Source of the DNA: Latrodectus hesperus
Taxonomy: Eukaryota > Arthropoda > Arachnida > Araneae > Theridiidae
DNA: 64,000 bases
Direction of reading: 5' to 3'
NCBI GenBank assembly: GCA_037975125.1
Contig: CM075850.1
Location: forward strand, 123,291,326-123,355,325
The notes under the pieces were generated by a model that ran no database searches, had not been told where the DNA came from, and saw only the letters and a program-made list of their open reading frames with translations. The position numbers and the translations under genes were made by a program. Of the stretch, positions 44,460 through 54,414 are shown piece after piece (the stretch's first letter is position 1; each line of letters starts with the position of its first letter).

Positions 44460-44665
44460 TTGGAAGGGAAAAAAATTCACTTTCTCACGTGACCTGGTGA
44501 CGTCATACGTAATTATCCAATCATAAACAAGAGGAACTCTGCGTGTGTTCTAGGGGCTCCTGTGGTTCTGGAGACAATTTTATGAGTCTGCGAGACCAAT
44601 TCTTATTGCCATGCAATCGCCGTGATTCCATGCGTGTTCCGATTGCATTTTGTTTGCCGATGATT
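44460..44665. promoter_or_regulatory. Promoter/enhancer-like cluster: E-box, CRE and CCAAT box
   Basis: The cluster comprises TCACGTGA (44485-44492, palindromic E-box), TGACGTCA (44498-44505, full CRE) and CCAAT (44517-44521). The sequence is GC-balanced and repeat-free to about 44665. All three are full consensus sites within 37 bp. Such clusters are typical of promoters bound by USF/MITF-type bHLH, CREB/ATF and NF-Y factors. No coding exon is recognisable on either side, so an enhancer, or the promoter of an unrecognised transcript, are both possible. Confidence 0.45.
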
Positions 44666-45158
44666 TAATCAAAAAATACTCTGCAAAGAAACGCTTTCGT
44701 TTTGATTGCCTCGAAAATGTTTGTACATTATATAATCCACTTTTATAAAAACTATTGCATTAATACGTTACCTTCAAGTAAAGTTTGATTAAGGATTTGC
44801 GAAACACTCTATGACCTGCGAATATTCTTTGAGCGAGCAAAATTTAATTTACTTGAATTTGAATACGCCCACACATATTTAACGTACTTCATCGCATCAA
44901 AATATATGTTGAAATGAAATTCCTGTAAATGTTTCAGTAAAACAGCAACGAAAAAGCTTTGTAAACATTCTCTTTCTTCTATTTGATATCAGAATAGTCA
45001 AAACTGCAGAAATATTTGGTGCAGCGAAGCTCAATATGTTAAAAGCAAAAAAATTCAAAATATTTTTAATCCAAGTCAGGGAGTAAATATTTGGAGGGGG
45101 ATTTCGCTTTACAATTATTATAATGCCCCATTATAGGATCCTGTTTCTGCTATTTCGA
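44666..45158. other. Intergenic DNA, nothing recognised
   Basis: A/T-rich; no coding or repeat signal. Confidence 0.45.
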
Positions 45159-45159
45159 A

Positions 45160-45420
45160 ATTACAAGGGGCACACAATGTGTAGGCTATCGTAGATCATC
45201 AAAGTGGGTAGGTCTTCGTCAGTTAGAAGAAAGAGCCAAATAAAAGACTCCCACTGCCACCCCAGAGATACTATTTCCCATAGCAGACACAGCGACCATA
45301 TCTTTTACGTGTCCTAACCATCATTAGAAACGCAACAGATCTTCAGGTGGGTCGGGATTCAAACTCACTACTTTCCAATAATGAGAACGAACGCTTTAAC
45401 CACTAGGTCACTGAGGACTC
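45160..45420 (-). mobile_element. SINE5 copy
   Basis: Plus-strand 'gggtaggtcttcgtcagttagaag', 'agagatactatttccca', 'tttacgtgtcc' and B box 'gggattcaaactc', with box A from 'ctttaaccactaggtca', follow SINE5 order. Confidence 0.75.
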
Positions 45421-45639
45421 AAAACCATATCTCACAGAAATAATTAGGTACGCTACTAACAGTTAAATATTTATGTGATGTAACAAATAAAAAAAACATT
45501 TAGGTATATTTTAGGTAGGTCATTGTTCTGAGGTCATATTTTGCATTATTCAACCACAATTTACAGTTCAAAGTTGGTTCCAAACTACTAAGAAACAACT
45601 ACTAGCAAAGTGATAATCGAATCCAAGAACTATTAATTG

Positions 45640-45805
45640 GTTGGTAACTCAACGGTCATCTTATGCACATGAGGTCTAATAAGACCGGGAGCTACAGTTT
45701 AAAGTAGATTCCAAATTACCACAAACATCCAAGTTCAAGGTAGGATTTGAACCTACGAACTGTTGAACCAAAGTCAAGAGTTTTAATTATTCGGAATTGG
45801 TGGCC
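45640..45805 (-). mobile_element. Degraded SINE2
   Basis: Plus-strand 'aactcaacggtcat', 'aataagaccgggagc', 'tttaaagtagattccaaa' and B box 'ggatttgaacct' keep SINE2 order. A short (CA)n at 45885-45901 lies beyond it. Confidence 0.8.
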
Positions 45806-45901
45806 AGAGTTTATTAGAATTTATTAGCCATATTGATTAGCCGGGTCAGTTAACTAGATTCTATTAACACAAAAGTTATTAGAATCACACACACACACAC
45901 A

Positions 45902-46780
45902 GATTATAATTATTAAATACTTAATAAAAGGATATTTGATAATTTAGGAAATATCAAATAATTTTAATTGTAAAAACAGAGATTTAAAAAGCTTTTATTA
46001 CAAAACTTATTTTCAAATTTACATCTATAACATGTGTTTAAAATAAAAATTAAATTTCAAAAATCTCTCTCAATCTATACAATTCCTAAATATCTAATTT
46101 AAATTCTAAGTATTTAATTTTTTTCAGAATATAAAAATACAATTATACATTTCTTCAAACAGTTTTTAAATTTTCTGTACTTGAAAAATAGATTACATTT
46201 TTTATTCAATGACTAACAATTCACTTTTATAAATATATTCATTAATTTTTATAAAAAGTGTATCAAAGGAAAAAGTTTCATTTACTTTTACATACTATTT
46301 CATTAAAAACATTTTCATAATTCACTAACAGTCTAAAAAAAGTTAATTTCAAAAGCATTCAGTGTTTTAAAAATTAGAAGTTCAGAAAGTAATTATTTTT
46401 AATAGAAAGAAATGTAAAAATATAAAAATATATTTACAAAGTTCAGCCGTAAAATTTCTGTTGTGAAATAATTTTACTACGCTTTTAAGGTTGCTTTTTT
46501 GTAAAATTTAAAGTTTTTTTAATAAAATAATAATTATTATTTGATCCTTTAATAAAACAAATATACTTTATTTTATAACAAATTTCTTTATAATATGTAT
46601 ATCCAATTCTGATATTATTAATTTAAAATTTCATACGAATAAAAATAATAAAAATGCATACAACATACAGTTCATAAACTGAATGTTTTTCAAGTTCTAC
46701 AAAAAGAAAAGTAATTAAATTAAGCATACAAAAAAATTTATGGTATATAGTAAGTAGATTACTACAAAATTAAATAATAA
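45902..46780. other. AT-rich intergenic DNA, nothing recognised
   Basis: Very A/T-rich; no coding or repeat signal. Confidence 0.5.
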
Positions 46781-46784
46781 GATT

Positions 46785-46975
46785 TTCAATTTAGAATTAA
46801 TATACGTACTTTTAGGATATTTTCTATTTTTACAATTTTATAAATGTAAAAGAATTATCGCTTGCTTTATGTGACATGTTATGCAATATGTGTCATGTTA
46901 TGTAATTACAAGTGTCATGTTATGTAATAATCGTGATAATAACAATTATATGTTGATAATGCTCATTGCATAGAT
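46785..46975 (-). repeat. 3' flank of a SINE1 copy, shared in inverted orientation with 52988-53145
   Basis: The sequence from gtacttttaggatattttct to 'gctcattgcatagat' is the reverse complement of the flank downstream of the SINE at 52717-52987, with modest divergence. Here a 'tgtcatgttatgtaat' phrase has expanded to about three copies (46872-46929), against one at 53 kb. Confidence 0.8.
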
Positions 46976-47235
46976 GTTGTCGTGTGCCAGCTAGGCTAGC
47001 AACATGGGGTGCGCTGCTCCACTTTTCCAACTGAACTATATTTGGTGAGGAATCCGACTTCCTCGGAACACACATGCCATAAGGACCCGTTTATAGGGTA
47101 GGCAGCCATTCACACCTCATTCACTAAGACAGGATAGATAGAGAGAGAGAAAGGTACAACCATGCCCGAACCGGGATTCGAACCCAGGACCTCCTTATCC
47201 GCAGGCACACTGACCACTAGACAAGATGGGCGGCC
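46976..47235 (-). mobile_element. SINE1 with tail type B
   Basis: The head (minus strand) matches SINE1 (B box from plus strand gggattcgaaccc, box A from ccactagacaag). The body is as in SINE1 down to 'cacacatgcc'. There tail A is replaced by tail B, whose plus-strand phrases are ttccaactgaactatat, 'gcgctgctccac' and 'gtgccagctaggctagc'. The 5' junction lacks the 14-bp target copy found on its 3' side. Confidence 0.85.
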
Positions 47236-47239
47236 ACAG

Positions 47240-47865
47240 GCAATTAATTATTGATAATAAAATAGACAATTTTTCCTATTTTAATTTGTAATGCTTTTGC
47301 ATTAAAAAATAAAAATAGAAAAAAAATTCAAATTTAAAATTGATACAACTAATATTCAGGTTAGAAAATTTTAAACTTTTAAAGAATTTTTTTTTCTGAT
47401 ATAGTATAACTGGTAAGTAATTGCATTTTTATTTATTCTAAGAACTTAAAAAACTGATTATTTTGAGACTTTAAATTTTAAAAAGGAAATAAACAGCCAT
47501 TATAGTTCGATTTAACTTAAAGCTTGGAAATATTAGTCAGGATTGTTTACAATTTTCCACAGTAGAGTACGAGGAAGTCTCTTGATAATTGAAGTTGGAC
47601 ATTCTTGGCACAGACAGATTGCACAGTAGAATAATAACAAGCTAATTGCAGCCAAATATGCAATGAATTCCCTCTTTATTGAATTCTAGGATGCTTTGAA
47701 AGGAATGCAATCGAATTAAACGCCAGGAATGAATTCATTGCCTCCCTTCATTACGGTCAATTGTCCGACGTAAAAGCGTCGCCGGAAATCCGAATTATTA
47801 AATTTAGCGAAATCGTTTTCGACAAGAGACAGGGATTGGAAATTATGCATTTGATTGGAGATAAG
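47240..47865. other. Intergenic DNA, nothing firm
   Basis: The segment 47650-47860 is GC-balanced with repeated gaattc/caatga words ('atgcaatgaattcc', 'aatgaattcattgcc'). I cannot assign it. Confidence 0.4.
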
Positions 47866-47867
47866 AA

Positions 47868-48130
47868 TTGTTTTGTGTCAGCTAGAGGCTGGCATTATGG
47901 GGTGAGCTGCTCCACTTTTACAACTGAACCAAATTTTGATGTGGCTTCCTCAGTACACACATGCCATAGGTACCCGTAGGGTAGGCAACCATTCACAACT
48001 CATTCATACAAAGAAAGGACAAAGACAGGATAGACAGAGAGAGAAAGTACATTCATGCCCAAACTAGGATTCGAACCCAGGACCTCCCTATCCGCAGTCA
48101 GGCACTCTGATTACTAGACATGGCGGGCTG
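47868..48130 (-). mobile_element. SINE1 with tail type B
   Basis: Same layout as 46976-47235: head (B box from ggattcgaaccc, box A from gattactagacatg), a body with 'acagagagagaaagtac', and tail B with 'gagctgctccacttttacaactgaacc' cognates. No clear duplication. Confidence 0.85.
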
Positions 48131-48384
48131 TGGTAAAATAGTTAACAGACGCTTTTTTTGATAAAGGTGAGAAGATTCCATATTCATGAAGTCGTGGTAA
48201 CTTAGAAACGAATATTCCCTAGCCCAAGAGATAGAAAGTTCGATAATAGATTCAGGTGAAGACTAACGTGTTGAGAGAACCCTTAAGAGGATAGGATATT
48301 TGTACTAAATATTCATGGAGCCATGAAACCCATGGAACAATCGTAATTAAATGTTCCATGGCTATAATCCCGATTCACTGGTAT

Positions 48385-48482
48385 GGTAAGGCATGAGGAG
48401 GAGGAACAGCTCAGGTATCGACTTCGTCACTTGAAAATGTATCAAAGTAGCATGACAATCGATAGTGCCTGGTGCTTCACTC
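48385..48482 (-). repeat. Degraded R4 fragment
   Basis: Plus-strand 'aggaggaacagctcaggtat', 'cgtcacttgaaaatg' and 'gataatcgatagtgcctgg'-like blocks correspond to the central R4 segment on the minus strand. Confidence 0.5.
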
Positions 48483-48489
48483 TGCAGAA

Positions 48490-49440
48490 ATACTCATCAG
48501 GTAATATCACAGTAACTTAGGCCAGTCAATTGGCTTATGTTTTGTCGCCAAAAATATCATTTTGGATTTATTTCGCAGCTCTGGAAACCCCCATTTTCCA
48601 ATAAGTCATAAAAACACACTAAAACAATAAACAGAAATCCATGAAATTCATATAAATATTTATACTATTTACATTTTTTTTCGTGACAGTCAAAATATCG
48701 ATTATAACATTTTAAAATATCGATTACAGCTTTTTTGTTTCATTTCAATCATAAAGAGATTATGGCTGATTTAAACGTACTGTAAAGTTGCTTATTCCGT
48801 GATGCGCATAGTTTCGGAACTGCTCATTTCAACAACAGACAGACGTGATTCTTTTTCTACTTTTAAAATAGATATATCTTAGGGCGAAAATTGTAGGGCG
48901 CAGATTAAAAATAAGTACAACACAGGATTTCCTTTTACATTAAAAAATGTCATTTTAAAAAAATGACATAATATTTCCTATTTTCATTTTTCACTTTTGA
49001 AAAAGCTTCATTTTTGATTGAATTTTCGCAGCGAATGTGTTTTTGATTTTCCAGACACATCGCTTGCAGGAAATACATTGGAACGCGGGTAAAAGGATTC
49101 CCTGCTTAAATATTTAATAACTTCTTAATTGAAGGCAATTTTCATGCTCTTTCATTCGATTAGCTTTTACCTGACGTATGCGTGCACCTAGATTTTGTGA
49201 TACACTATTTTGAACGCGGCTAAGTAAATAAAAAAATCGTTATTTTTCCAATTTTTTCCCTAGATGCCAGGCCTTCCAATAGTATCTTCCTGCAAGTTAA
49301 ATGATTGCGAAAGACATGGATAAGTACATGAGCTGCGCAATACCTGTTGCGCAAAAGCACTCATAACGCCACATTTTAATATTGATAATAATAATTTTTG
49401 GGTAACTAATTAAAATTTATAAAAAGTAAAGTAACAAAAC
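48490..49440. other. Intergenic DNA, nothing recognised
   Basis: A/T-rich, no coding or repeat signal. Confidence 0.45.
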
Positions 49441-49454
49441 GACAATGCAGCATT

Positions 49455-50150
49455 CTTCTTCAGTTGCTCGGGTCACCCACTTTATTAATAAAGTCCGATA
49501 ACCCTTTAATGGAGTCTAGGTGTAACTCTCTAGTATGGATGATGCCTAAAGAGGTTAATCTAGGGAGGGCAAGAGCCTCGCATTCATAAATGATATGCTC
49601 TGCCGTTTCCTCTTGCGTATGACATTTCCTGCAGATAGGGTCTTGCTGAAACAGTCCCATCTGGTCAGAGAGTCAGTCATACTAGGGATGGCTTCCTGAC
49701 TTTCACCAGAAGATGGTTTGGAGGTCATTTCTACCTCAAGTGAAGGATTCATTACTGCCCCTTTACAAGACAGCCTCTGAGTTCACTTGTCTTTTTCAGC
49801 AAGGTCAACTTCAGAGGCATCACCTGTAGATGCAGAAAGGATTGTTATTTCTTGTGTCTTTTCAGCCACAAGATAACAATTTATAAGCTCAGGTAATATA
49901 AGTCCACCCAGCATTGCCTGAGATACTGGGCAAGGCAAATTACTCTAGAAGTTTGCCAGGCAACTAGAGGCTCCGTTAAGACACCAATACCGCGGTGCCG
50001 ATTAGCCCTAGGCACGGAACGCATAACACCAGGGTTTACGGGAGCTGGTTCGCGGCCTCTGATTCTATATTCAAGGCTATCCTGTCATTCCTACAGGACG
50101 TTCGGTGATCCACCGCCTACCGACGCGCCTGGTAGCTGCTCAGGCCCCAG
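49455..50150 (-). mobile_element. Internally deleted LINE derivative, copy 3, lacking the 3' UTR
   Basis: It is flanked by the exact 14-bp duplication gacaatgcagcatt (49441-49454, 50151-50164). The 5' end is ctggggcctgagcagc, as in copy 2, and the internal junction is the same. The 3' end stops just after the LINE's last codons ('gacccgagcaactg') and jumps to a short 'aagaag' tail, so about 100 bp of 3' UTR are missing. The knuckle frame 49460-49660 is intact to its end. Because the duplication is exact, the shortened 3' end arose before or during insertion, not by later deletion. Confidence 0.92.
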
Positions 50151-50164
50151 GACAATGCAGCATT

Positions 50165-51165
50165 AGTTAAAGTGCTATTTCCAAGTAGAAACTAATCATT
50201 TCTCAACCAATGTCGCCAAAATAGCCCCCTACCACATTTTGATACAAGGTTAAGTGGTGAGACTGATACCTGAGCTGTCTCACTTGCAATTCATTCTATC
50301 CACGCCACAACAGAATGCATTGAAATCTATTGAATATTTAACGTCCTTTCTCGCAAGTCTGGCTGATTTAAGTTTCGAACTAATTACATTCACATTAAAC
50401 AAAATGTTTACACGTTCTCCCGTTAATTTAATGAATAATTATGTTTGAAAGATACTGGATTTTGAGTAATTAAAAGTTGACAATAAAACTTTTTTTAAAA
50501 AATTATTTCAGTTATTTTTTTCAGATTACTCTTGTTTGTATATGACTGATATCTTTTTAAATAAAATATATTTAAAAAAATTTTTGACAATTATCAAATA
50601 ATTTTAGTCTGAAACCTTTCTAAGTTTCCAAAGTGAACAAAACGATCCATAGATGGCGCTCTAAAAAAACATCTCTCCTAAATTGAGATTAGACCAGATT
50701 CTGAAATATTTATTGATTGAATATGCGAACTTTTTTCTTTTGAAATTTTTTTTTCAGTTTTTCAACTTATAATTGATTTTAGCACATGACGGAATATTCA
50801 ACAAGATTTTTAAATGCATCTCAAATCATTACCCACAGACTAGGAGGGAGTCGAACATGGGAACTTTCGAACTGTATGTCTCAGTGAAGAAAACATCCAA
50901 CGACTGATTTAAGTACTTATACCTTCATGTGTTTACGATTAAAGAATTTATAATTTACATATATATAAATATATAACATTGTCATTAAATAAATACTCTC
51001 ATTTCTTGTTTTAAATTACATCTCGATATACGAATTTTAACAAATGTCTAATTCAATGTATAAATTTCACATATTATTTGTCGAAAAATAAATTTTGGCA
51101 AATAAGTGTGTACATGATACAATTGGATTTTCAATCTTTATTGTTAAAATTTACATAAATTCAGA
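50165..51165. other. Intergenic DNA with an old R4 fragment at 50215-50312
   Basis: The segment 50225-50312 ('ttttgatacaaggttaagtgg', 'cctgagctgtctcac', 'tatccacgccacaacag') echoes R4 on the plus strand. At about 50848 a 'ggagtcgaacatggg' is a B-box relic. Otherwise A/T-rich. Confidence 0.45.
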
Positions 51166-51169
51166 TTGT

Positions 51170-51505
51170 TGTTGTATAATGCCTGGGGATTTCCACCTTT
51201 GAGTACTGTAAAAGGCGTTGGTGATGGTACTTTGTTTAGTAGGGCACCCCCTCCCCAGTGGGCATGCCAACAGACCACGAAAGTGAGTGGGTCTTCGTCA
51301 TTTAGAAGCAGAGACCAACCAGAAGGCAGATTTGAGCTACCACCCTCAGAGATATCATTTCACTAGGAGGACATTGCGACCACAACCTATTTAACGTGCC
51401 CCGGTCACCATTAGTGGACTCGACGAATCTTTGATGCGTTCGGGATTCGAATTTGCTACTTTCCGATTAGGAAAACGAACAACCAGGTCACCATAAAGTA
51501 GGTCG
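51170..51505 (-). mobile_element. SINE5 copy
   Basis: Plus-strand 'gagtgggtcttcgtcatttagaagc', 'agatatcatttcactagg', 'aggacattgcgacc', 'tatttaacgtgcccc' and B box 'gggattcgaatttg', with box A 'aacaaccaggtca', keep SINE5 order. The tail may extend to the gttgttgtt at 51165. Confidence 0.8.
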
Positions 51506-51509
51506 TAAT

Positions 51510-52700
51510 TGAGTATAAAGAAAATTATGAAATTCATTATAAAAGAGTCACAGTCAAAATTCATAGTTCTTTTTGAAAAGAAATTCTTTTCAATTCACTC
51601 CCAACTAAAATATTTTATAATAGATCAATGCGTTGAAAAAATTGTCCCGCTGACTCAGTGCATCGTTGACCTAAAAAAATGTTGGCGACAAAAGAAAATG
51701 AGCGGAAATACATCAGTTTTCCTTATTTTTTCCCTGTTTACGATCCGAAATCGCATTTAATCTAAAGGGATATACGTATCCCGCTGCTCGTGCAACACGT
51801 GTATTGTTAATAAAGAAACCTTGCAGATAACGCCTAATTCCGCAGATATGATAAACTGAAAACATATTTTTGCCAGCGAAGGCAAACTTAATCTTTGTTT
51901 TTAAGTCTGGCACGGTGACTGAAAAAAGTTATCGACCAAAAAAATTCCTTTGACGTATCCCTTTTTCCTTTTGACGTCGTCTTTGTATCGATTTAAATAG
52001 GGAAGCAGCAATTTTAAGACACAATTTTTCAGTTACATGTGACATATTTGAAGGACACAAACACACTTCAGCGACAAACTTAGAAGTCTTATTCATTATT
52101 TAATCCTTATAATATACAAATTGGTGCAGTATATAAATAGCGCCAAGTGGTGATATTTCTTTCGAGGCCCATTGGCGATGGTTAGAATTTTTCCCCAACT
52201 TCGCCAATTAATTTTGTTGTTGAAATGTTTATTTTTGATTGTTTCCAATTGTCTGAAATTAAATAATCGCAGATTTCAGTATTGACATGAGTAGAAATTG
52301 TAAAATCCACGGTTATCTCAAACGCGGAAAAGAAATTGGATAAAGATATGGTTACCAAAATGTGTTTACTTCTTTCTGCTCTAAAGGGAATAATCAATCT
52401 ATTTTTCCATATTTGAACTCAAGAATTTTATATTAGATTTACCATAACTAATCAAGCATCATTGACATCGATAATAATTTGACGAATTTTTTTCGCACAC
52501 GAAATGGTATTATGTTAACCAATTTGTAAATTTGCTGCATTTTTTTTGTTCATCACATTTATATCATCGACAATTTACACTCATTAACGATTGATTTACA
52601 GGTATAGAAGGTAATTGTTGTTGGCGAAGAAGTTAACGTTACTAAAAAGATTTTAATTGAAATTTCAAAAAAGGATATTTTCAACTTTTAGTAACCAACT
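51510..52700. other. Intergenic DNA, nothing recognised
   Basis: No coding or named repeat signal; several small frames without domain. Confidence 0.45.
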
Positions 52701-52716
52701 ATATCTATGCAATGAG

Positions 52717-52987
52717 TGCCGAGCAACTTGTCTGGTGGTCAGCGTGCCTGACTGCGGATAAGGATGTCCTGGGTTCGAATCCCGGTTTCGGGCATGGATG
52801 AACTTTCTCTATCTATCCTGTCTTTGTCCTTTCCTTGTATGAATGAGTTGTGAATGGTTGTCTACCCTATAAACGGGTCCCTATGGCATGTGTGTACTGA
52901 GGAAAACTTACTCCACACCAAAATAGGGTTCAGTTGGAAAATTGGAGCAGCGCACCTATATTGCCAGCCTAGCTGGCACACAACAAC
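52717..52987 (+). mobile_element. SINE1 with tail type B, exact 14-bp target duplication
   Basis: The flanks atctatgcaatgag (52703-52716, 52988-53001) are identical. The head has box A (tgtctggtgg) and B box (GGTTCGAATCC). After 'ggcatgtgtgt' the tail is type B (gttcagttggaaaattggag, then 'gccagcctagctggcaca'), ending in (AAC)n. This is the reference copy for tail B, and it shares its 3' flank with 46785-46975. Confidence 0.93.
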
Positions 52988-53145
52988 ATCTATGCAATGA
53001 GCATTATCAACATATAATTGTTATTATCACGATTATTACATAGCATGACATATGTAATTGAAAGCAAGCGATAATTCTTTTGCATTTATAAAATTGTAAA
53101 AATAGAAGATATCCTAAAAGTACTATATTAATTCTAAAAAAAATC
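52988..53145 (+). repeat. 3' flank shared with 46785-46975 (inverted)
   Basis: The reverse complement of this segment matches 46785-46975 up to about 'gattttttttagaattaat', where similarity fades. Confidence 0.8.
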
Positions 53146-53590
53146 TTTTATATTAAGTTGTTAAAATTTAAAGTACTTTGTCTCTGTGTTAAATATAAAA
53201 TAAACGCATTGTATACCAAACGGAAGAAAAATGGAATATAACTGTACCAAAAATGTTCGAAAGAATTTCATCACGTTCAGAGTTAAAATAGAATGTTAGC
53301 CAAATCTTTGAATATCTAGCCAAATATATAAGCAAAAAATGTTCACTTTTCGTTTATTCAACATTTTTCATGTTCTTCGAAGTGAATTTTGGAGCACGTT
53401 CAGTCCTATTGCAATACTGGTTTAAGCGTAAGAGAAAATTTAAATCAGCTCTATTTTGAAAAAATGTATTCCATATTCGTCTATTTGTCACTGTATTTTT
53501 AAGTTTTTAACAGGCCTGATATATGGCAAGAAAGCAACAAACATGTCAGTTTATAAAGCAAAACAATGAATTCTGCAACAAATATACATG
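53146..53590. other. Intergenic DNA, nothing recognised
   Basis: A/T-rich spacer. Confidence 0.45.
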
Positions 53591-53752
53591 TACAGCAGTA
53601 TAGGCGAGCCCCGACTGTACCTAGGGTTTGGAAGACTCGCACAGCGTCAAGCGCCTCGTCATTCTAAACCCGGTCGTGTGACGAGGCCACGGCTGAGATG
53701 GCATGCTCCCCATTCCACATCCCCGCCACACCAGCGGAAGGACTTTGGACGT

Positions 53753-54045
53753 TGTCGCACCAGCATGCTCCCCAGTACCTAGCCCTGAGTCGGGCTCTGT
53801 CAGTTAGATGGAAGCAGCCGGACGGCAGTCTTCGAAATTCGAAAGCAGGGACCAATCAGAAGACTCAATACTTGGCATGCCACCCTTAGAAGTATCATTT
53901 CACTTGGAGGACATTGCGACCACGCCCTGTTTTAACGTGCCCCAGCTGCCTTTAGGGAACACGACTATCTTCGATCGGCCGGAATTCGAACTTACTACCA
54001 TCAGATAATGAGCACGGCGTCCTAAGCAGCCAGGCCACCACGGCC
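53753..54045 (-). mobile_element. SINE5 nested in R4, 15-bp target duplication
   Basis: The flanks aaggactttggacgt (53738-53752) and aaggactttgaacgt (54046-54060) differ at one base. The plus-strand interior matches SINE5: 'gagtcgggctctgtcag', 'agatggaagcagccgg', 'tcatttcacttggagg', 'gacattgcgacc', and the head with 'ggaattcgaactt' and 'ctaagcagccaggcca'. These boundaries define the full SINE5 as about 293 bp. Confidence 0.92.
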
Positions 54046-54113
54046 AAGGACTTTGAACGTCACAGATGAAAATGGTCGCGACCCAAACTCCCCGGAACTC
54101 CAGCAACGCAGTG

Positions 54114-54292
54114 GCCAAGCTGGTAGCCGAATGATTAGCGCTCTCGCCTTCGGTTCAACAGTTCATGGTTCGAATCCCACCTTGGGCATGGATGTTTGTA
54201 GTGGTTTGGAATCCACTTTAAGCCGTAGGTACCGGTCTAATTAGCCCTCGTGTGCGAAAAATGATCGTTGAGCGACAAACAAACCAAACCAA
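54114..54292 (+). mobile_element. SINE2 nested in R4, 14-bp target duplication
   Basis: The flanks ccagcaacgcagtg (54100-54113) and ccagcaacccagtg (54293-54306) differ at one base. Head, body and (AAACC)n end match 38568-38749. Confidence 0.95.
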
Positions 54293-54414
54293 CCAGCAAC
54301 CCAGTGAGGGAGGATGTGGTCACCCTCCCAATCACTGCCCGCGGCACATGATGCTTTACTTTGCTGACCACAACAAGTAGCGAAGTGCAGTCACTGAGTT
54401 ACTGGAGCCCTCAT

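Larger units (their letters stand above)
53594..54410 (+). repeat. R4 copy split by two nested SINEs
   Basis: R4 segments lie at 53594-53752, 54046-54113 and 54293-54410. Joined in that order they follow the R4 block order seen at 62427-62774. The inserts are a SINE5 (53753-54045) and a SINE2 (54114-54292), each with its own target duplication inside R4 sequence. R4 is therefore older than both SINEs. Confidence 0.9.

Noticed and set aside
47761..47979. 72-codon plus frame as a gene
   Set aside because: Its second half is SINE1 tail B read in the wrong strand; the first half has no domain.
53588..54244. Several overlapping 60-70-codon frames at 53.6-54.2 kb as genes
   Set aside because: All lie in R4, SINE5 and SINE2 sequence, whose borders are set by target duplications.
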